From Cenococcum geophilum 1.58 (Eukaryota > Ascomycota > Dothideomycetes > Gloniales > Gloniaceae), in contig KV748200.1 of the NCBI GenBank assembly GCA_001692895.1, positions 1,190,914-1,254,913 on the forward strand: 64,000 nt of DNA. Direction: 5' to 3'. The notes below the pieces were generated by a model. That model saw only the letters and a program-made list of their open reading frames with translations. It did no database searches and was not told the origin of the DNA. A program made the position numbers and the translations under genes. Below are positions 57,916-64,000 of the stretch, piece by piece (within the stretch, counting starts at the first letter, position 1; every line of letters starts with the position of its first letter).

Positions 57916-59002
57916 TCTATTCACTTGCTCGTAGGGATAGAGATATATTCTAAATAGTGTATTGTATTGGGGGGTGTAGGCCCGAGGAGAGGGTAATCAT
58001 CTCAGCCTGCTGTATTGCATAGTAGGTTCCCTACTATCTCAAGCAGTGGTAGATAATTATATACTTATTGCCCCCCTCAGGCCTACCGCAAGCCTAAGAG
58101 GCTGCAAAATCTATCTATAGGGTGGAGGGTGGGAAAGCGAAAAGCCGAAAGGCTGATTGTAATAGATATTAATATTACTGTTCGGAGGGAAGGCGTGACT
58201 TCGCTTTAAATAGATATTTTTATCTATTTACTTACTCGTAAGGATAGAGATATATTCTAAATAGTGTATTATATTAGGGGGTGTAGGCCTAAGAAGAGGG
58301 TAATTATCTTAGCCTGCTATATTACATAGTAGGTTTCCTACTATCTTAAGCAGTGGTAGATAATTATATACTTATTGCCCCAAACAACGCGTACCGTTAG
58401 AAGCTAGCGGTATGAGGCCTGCCCCACAACTAATATAGAAGTAGGAATATATCTCGTCTTTTTTACGCCCGTAGGGTATTGTTAAAAGACTATTTAGGTA
58501 ACCTAGAACCTAGGTAATATTAAAGGCTATTAACAACAAACCTAGTGGTATAAGGCCTGCGCCTAATAACTAATATAGAAGTAGGAATATATATCGTCTC
58601 TTTACGCCTATAGAGTATCATTAAAAACCGTTCGGGTAGGTAATATCAAAGGCTATTAACGACGACGATAACGTAGTAAGGAGGAAGCTGGAAAGCGTTA
58701 ATTTAAAACCTGTTGAAAAAACCCTGTGGGAAAAATTGTCAGGAAAGACTACTTATTAATAGCTGTTGTGGAAAGACGCGACGCGAAACTTCGCGATCCT
58801 CTAAGGGGTAAGACGTTTTATCGCAACAATAACACAACGCCGTACGGCATAGCATTATTAAGGCTATAAGACGAATAAACAACAAAATCTCTATTAAATA
58901 AGCCTTATTTTAAAGCGAAAAGCCAAAAGGCTAATTGTAATAGATATTAATGTTACTGTTCGGAGGGAAGGCATGACTTCGCTTTAAATAGATATTTTTA
59001 TA
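57916..59002. repeat. Two tandem copies (307 and 780 bp) of an inserted repeat unit
   Basis: Both units begin TCTATT-CACTTGCTCG / TCTATT-TACTTACTCG and share about 160 bp (57916-58080 and 58223-58382). Both end with the same ~90 bp block from aaagcgaaaagcc to tagatatttttat (58132-58222 and 58913-59002). The long copy has an extra ~530 bp centre, itself containing a ~130 bp direct repeat (from about 58402 and 58545). So the short one looks like an internal deletion of the long one. Confidence 0.75.
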
Positions 59003-61524
59003 TAATTAACTTTAACTTAAATATTTAGGAATAGGAGACCTTAGAGACGTTCTTAACTACTTTTAGACCTTTTATAGATGGCTAAGCCTTTAATATTACG
59101 ACCGTATTAGCCAACCGCTCCTTTATACACTTAATTACACTTAAAAACTAGCCCATAAGTATATATGTTAAACCTATTATAGACATTACGGACCATAAAC
59201 AGGACCTATTTGTATATATTACTACTAAACGCTATACCCCTAAAGAAGTCTACGGCGTTATAATTAATATAGGTGCCTTTAAAAAGTCTACTATAGGTTA
59301 CGGACAATACCTTATATATAAGACCACTGTAAATAACAATACGGATATTAATACTACGCAAACTAGGGCCATAAACATCTAATTCAGCATTAGCTTAACT
59401 ATATTAATTAGATTAGTTATAGTTAAGACCCTAATTAGCCTAGTTAACTTCTACGTAATAAAAGCGGATACCCCTTTTCTACTCTGTCTTATAGATATAG
59501 ATAGGCTATAGGTCTATTATAATAATGTTACAGACACCGTAATTAGCCCCGAAACTGCCCTAGGAAGTAAGTATATTACTCTACTAATTATATAACAATT
59601 CGGACACCCGTTCCTTATATAAGGAGAGACTTTATAGACCTATATTTAGGAATCTTTTAACTATAACCTATACTACCTTACTAGTACTAAAATCCACTGC
59701 CTATACCGCTACTTCGGCTACCTGTTAGCCAAAAAGCTATATAAAGTCCTTAAATGCTCTAGATACAACGACGTTAATAAAAAGGCAATCAACCACCTAA
59801 CTAAATACTGCTCTTTTTACCAGAAATACGGACATTCCCTAGGCCAATTTAAGTTTACCCTTTATAAGGACCTTAACTTTAATCACTTAGTATACGTGGA
59901 CATTATATATATTAACGGCAGTCTACTAGTATTATATATAATTAACAAGGTAACCCACTATTAAGCCGCCCGTTAGTTATAAAATATATCTATAAAATAT
60001 ACTTAGGATATTTTACGGACCTACTAAATTAACACATACCTTAAACCTCCTAAGTATATTACCCACAACGCCAGTAGAAACTTTATTAGTAAGGAATTCT
60101 AACAGTACGCTATAGCTATGGCTATTTTAATAAAAGCCGTTCTAGTTAAGGCGTACTAGTCTATTAGGCTTATTAAGTAAGCTTACCTAGCTCTATAAAG
60201 AGCTTACTAGATTATTATAGACAAATATAAGAATATTTAAAAAGAACTGGCTTTACAGATAGCCGTAAAAGCCGTTAATAATACCGCTGGCCCTAACGGA
60301 CTAGTACCCACCCTTTTAGTTTATAAAGCCTACCTAAGGATAAGCAACCTAGGCCCTCTTACCCCATCTATTACGGAACAAGCAGCTATAATACGGAAGG
60401 CGATGGCCGAGATAGTTAAGCTATAGGCTAAACAAACTATTAATAACGCCCTATACTACCGCAACGGACCTAATATAACCTTAGTATATAACCTCCCGCT
60501 TAACTCTAAAGTCCTTATATAGCGTAAAAGCGGTAGCTAGAATAGACCCTATTGTCTACTAGCCGTAGAAAACGAGACGTACTGCGTATAGCTTTCTAGT
60601 GGGCCAACTAGCTTTAGAAGCACGTCCGTAAAACCCTACTTTAGGCCTAAAACCACCTATAACGTTAAGCTAGACAAACTAAAAGCAACCGCTAAACCAG
60701 ACGAACTAGAAGCGACTGCTAAATTAAATAAACTGGAAGCACCCTTACCTACCCTAAAAGTCCCCTAGAAACCCACTAAACCTACTAAACCTACCGTAAA
60801 GCGTGGTCGAGAACGCCCCTAAAAGCACCCCGTAACTAAGAACCCTATAATAAAGAATTACCTAACCTCCGCAGGAATATCCACAAGGCAACCTCCGCCT
60901 ATAGATATATTAGTTCTAGTATAGGAAACCCCGTTTACGGACTTATAACGTAAAGAGATTAACGGACTACTTAAAAAGGGTATCTTTGCGGTTATAACGA
61001 AGAGAGACGTTCCATAAGGCGTCCGTATATTTAACTTACACTTCGTTAATAAAATTAAGCACCCTAGTACTAATAAAGCTTTTAAAAAATTAAGGCTTAT
61101 TATATAAGCCTATAACGACTAGGAAAAGGACCTCGTCCTTATATAATTGCCTATAATTTAACGGGTTAGTTAACGGATTATACTTATACTTACGCCTAGA
61201 CTATAGCAAACCAAACCCATAGCCCTTTACTTATAAGACATCTCGTAAGCCTACGTGCAGTCTAATACCTACCTAAGTAGGGACATCTTTATATAACTAC
61301 CCTATAAGCTTAACCTATAACCAGAAATAATTTTACGGGTCGTAAAACCACTTTACGGAGTACCAGAAGCTGGAAACCACTGGTTTAAGACATATTACCA
61401 GCATCACGTTAGTAAACTTAAAATGGAACAGTTGACCTATAACCCCTACCTCCTATACACCCCATTAAATGGCCTTAGTATTATTGGACTTTAAATAGAC
61501 AATACCCTCTTCCTAGTAGACTAA

Positions 61525-62261
61525 GGGATCGTTCGGTTGCAACTTCATATTGAATATGGAGGCTCCATATTTAACCGATATGGAGCTCAAATATGAATAT
61601 GAGGTTGTCGTTCGGTAAATATGACGACTTTTGAATATGGAGCTCCTCCATATCGGTAAGCGCGTCAAATTTGCAAGCTATACCGTATACAGTAGTTGAA
61701 ATGAGGTTCTTGGCACCGTTTCAATAAGGAGCCTCGAGCTCCTGCCCCATATTCCATATTGATTCTGGAGCTCTCGCATATGCCAAAGTAACGACTTCTT
61801 ATAATATGGCGACTCCGCACGCCCCAATCGCGATACTGCTGTCGCATTTGCAAGCCTTATATAATATCATTATCTTAACCTTCGTAATCGCGATAAGCTT
61901 GTTTCCGGCGGGCGTCGCGGTAACTCTACTGCGGCTCGTACGGGAGGTTGGCGCAGGTGTAGAAAAGGTTAACCGGCGAGAGGGTATTGGCCGTGGAGGA
62001 GGCTCCATTGCTACACCAAAGCAGGGAGTCACGATAGAGGCCTGGTGGCAGAGGGTCACTTAAATCGCCCACTAAAATCAATAACCCATTGTGCGGAGTC
62101 AAATATGGAGTCTCATCTAGAGGCTTACCGAACGATCGACTCATTTACTGATTCAATTAAGTCACGGTGGTAGCCGCCACTAATTACAAAACGAGCGACA
62201 CTAAAAGACGCACAGATCGAACAGATTATGATGTGGACCTCATTTGCAACCGAACGATCCC
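61525..62261. mobile_element. PIF/Harbinger-like element, 737 bp, TAA target duplication
   Basis: Ends GGGATCGTTCGGTTGCAA and TTGCAACCGAACGATCCC form perfect 18 bp inverted repeats, flanked by TAA (61522-61524, 62262-62264). Subterminal copies of CGTTCGGTAA / TTACCGAACGATCG lie at about 61610 and 62130. Shares the phrase TTCTTGGCA..CAGGAGC/AAGGAGC near the centre with the 393 bp element at 35850. A + strand frame of 85 codons (61806-62063) shows no transposase motif, so it is non-autonomous. GC-normal composition within a mutated host element shows it inserted later. Confidence 0.85.
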
Positions 62262-62659
62262 TAAACCTTTGCGGATACTAAAGAAACTAAACTATAAAAG
62301 GCCAAGTTCTTAGTAAAGCTATAAGAGTAGTTAACTAAGTAAAATCTAATTAAGTTTAATAAAGGCCTAATTATATAAAAGGGCAACCTAATTAAGCTAA
62401 CTTAGAAACGCTAAGCTTAAAACCTAAAGCCTATTATAGTAAAGCCTATAGACCTTACTAGTTTCCGCGGAGAGACTTATAAGACTATAAATATAAAGGA
62501 CCAATACGCTGTATAGCGTGTAAAAGGCGCCTATATTACTATAGTCTGTTTACCTAAATCTATATTACGGCTTATATAAATGCTTTTAAACCAAAGCTTA
62601 TAGAATGCTGTATTACGAAGATACTAAGCTAAAGAGAAGGAAAAGGGGTCGCTAGGACC

Positions 62660-64000
62660 GATGTAAACAAATATATAGGGTGAGCCGCTAAGGCGCTAGC
62701 TTTAGGCGGGCTAATTATAGGTTAGCAGAATATGGCAGAATTTAGCAGGTAACGTGCGATAGCGCCGTTATATCACCCTCCTCTTTAAAAGAAAAGCCTG
62801 CCCTTAGGCTTAGTTAGAAATAGGGTAGTACTAGGCTTATAAATATAGAATTATAAAATATAAGATAAGGAGATAAAGGGGATGTAAGTACGTCTAGACT
62901 AAGTATAAAGGCAATTGTGGGCTAAGTGGAAGCACTAGGCTAGAAAGAGTAGCCGCTAAAAGTCTTAGTATAAATCCGACTAATTAGACAACTTTGACCG
63001 GCGGTTAAAGTTCCTTAATATCTAAAATTTTACGGTACTGGCAGAAAACGGCAGAATATAGCAGAATTTGGTAGATAGCTGTATTAGGGCTTTAGGGCGT
63101 TTTTATCCCTATATTCTTCCGGTAACTTATTATCTTTATTATACTAGCATTCTATCCATTTGTTTAGGTACTTTAGGGGTTTAGGCGTATTAGGGTATTA
63201 GTTATAGAATTCTTTAAGCTTCTAGGGGCAGCCTATAAAGTTCTACGTAGGGTACTAGGTTGGGTTAGGATTGTAGCCCTTCCATTAGATATAGTATTTT
63301 AGCGTTCCCCGTACTGTCTTATAGGCTAGTATTTTATTAACCTCCTATTCGTTATTACCGTTTACTTAAACTAGTAAGGAAGGCTTATTTTTTTATCTAG
63401 GTAATAGGTTATTTGCAGCTTTCCGTAACTTATCTGGCGAGAAAATAGGGTAAACCCTAATTAAATCTGGGAGCTTTATCTTATATAAGTTGCCTATCTT
63501 TTTAAGAACCTTATACGGTCCTACTATTTAGTAGTCTAGCTTATAGCTAGGTCGTTTAGTCTTCTAATTCCTTATTATAACCTATACTATATTGCTAGGG
63601 GCAAAATTAGGCTCTTAACGGTGTTTATTCGCCTGCTGTTCTATTAACCTCTAAGCTTTTTTTAGGTTCTTATAGGCTACCGTTTAGGCTTCCTCTAATT
63701 ATTTGGCGTACTATTAGGCCTTAGTATAGGATAGCTTCTTTTATATAGTCTAGGGTTCTTCTAGCCTTTTCTAGTTAAAGCTTATATAGGGTAAGTATTC
63801 TATTTCTAGCTAAATTGGGGCAAACTATATAGAGTTATAGGGTAGGGTTACTTGCGCGTAGTCTATTAAGGGTAGTAGTTTAGACTAGTTGTCCTAGAAA
63901 TAGTTAATAAAGGGCCTAAGCCTCTAGTCTAGGTANTAATTTANNATCTCTNTCTAACTGTCTATNTAGGGGTAATAAGCTATAGAAAGCTTTAGCTTAA
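62660..64000 (-). mobile_element. Edge of a further Ty3/Gypsy fossil, minus strand
   Basis: On the minus strand the region about 63.35-63.15 kb resembles the chromodomain-type end of a Gypsy polyprotein, and upstream parts (63.4-64.0 kb) fit the integrase region. The element continues beyond the window. The stretch 62680-63060 between this and the Copia fossil may be its 3' LTR or leader and shares segments with 47790-47945. Several N bases lie at 63936-63966. Broken with many disruptions. Confidence 0.45.

Larger units (their letters stand above)
56340..62640 (+). mobile_element. Second Ty1/Copia-type fossil, + strand
   Basis: Order of parts on the + strand: gag-like region (about 56.4-57.8 kb) with a zinc-knuckle area near 57.75 kb, protease-like region near 59.25 kb, integrase with its N-terminal zinc-binding area near 59.7 kb and core to about 60.3 kb, a charged linker, then reverse-transcriptase-like sequence from about 60.9 kb, interrupted by a DNA element (61525-62261) and resuming to about 62.6 kb. 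Integrase before reverse transcriptase is the Copia order. Broken throughout with many disruptions. A separate repeat block (57916-59002) sits between gag and protease. LTRs were not identified. Confidence 0.65.
45490..64000. other. TpA-saturated transposon island
   Basis: From about 45490 composition shifts sharply to TA-rich, with TA dinucleotides everywhere and few CA or CpG steps, to the right edge. This is the look of repeat-induced point mutation acting on nested retroelements. No intact open frame longer than about 90 codons occurs. Exceptions are short GC-normal patches (54930-55350 and 61525-62261). Confidence 0.8.

Noticed and set aside
61806-62063. 85-codon frame inside the PIF/Harbinger-like element as a transposase
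   Set aside because: Too short and without a DDE motif; the element is non-autonomous.
1-64000. CRISPR arrays, operons, bacterial-type genes
   Set aside because: Spliced eukaryotic genes throughout; the short tandem repeats seen (30 bp at 56870, 126 bp at 44521) are coding-derived, not spacer arrays.

Overview
This is a gene-dense-to-repeat transition in the nuclear genome of a filamentous ascomycete (Pezizomycotina). Signs are many short GT-AG introns, a class I myosin with an acidic DDEW tail, SIN3, a HET-domain protein, fungal GH3 and GH28 enzymes, and transposon relics that look RIP-degraded. A leotiomycete is possible, but I cannot place the species. A few N bases (1179 and 63936-63966) show it is draft assembly.

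Left arm (1-29 kb): housekeeping genes with almost no repeats. In order: 3' end of ERO1 (+), a DsbA/GST-kappa-like thioredoxin-fold protein (+), SIN3 (-), a repeat-bearing gap (9.1-10.4 kb), a GH3 beta-glucosidase with PA14 domain (-), class I myosin (-), polo-like kinase (-), an OPA3-like protein (+, sharing a ~530 bp promoter region with the kinase), an unrecognised proline-rich protein (+), and a fumarate reductase with C-terminal cytochrome b5 domain (-). Most exon joins were worked out from splice consensus, phase and family conservation.

Middle (29-45.5 kb): accessory DNA. A 1485-residue HET-domain gene (-), several small inverted-repeat elements (two PIF/Harbinger-like elements in the window share termini and a TAA target duplication, the first here at 35.85 kb; others are TA-flanked), a putative four-exon gene (37.6-38.5 kb), a divergent pair consisting of a mitochondrial-looking basic protein (-) and the small APC/C subunit CDC26 (+), a truncated GH28 pseudogene, a remnant of a WD40 (NLR-type) gene with near-identical 126-nt repeats, and a tRNA-Pro-like relic.

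Right arm (45.5-64 kb): a TA-saturated island with no living gene visible. It holds a Ty3/Gypsy relic (+) split by a Ty1/Copia element (-, 47457-53437, two LTRs, 5-bp target duplication), a ~660 bp AT-rich foldback, a second Copia-type relic (+, about 56.3-62.6 kb) carrying its own internal repeats and a 737 bp PIF/Harbinger-like insertion, and the edge of a further Gypsy relic (-). All are fossils.

Functionally the left arm covers ER oxidative folding, transcriptional co-repression, endocytic actin, mitosis and redox metabolism. The middle carries allorecognition-type genes next to the repeat island, an arrangement often seen in fungal genomes.
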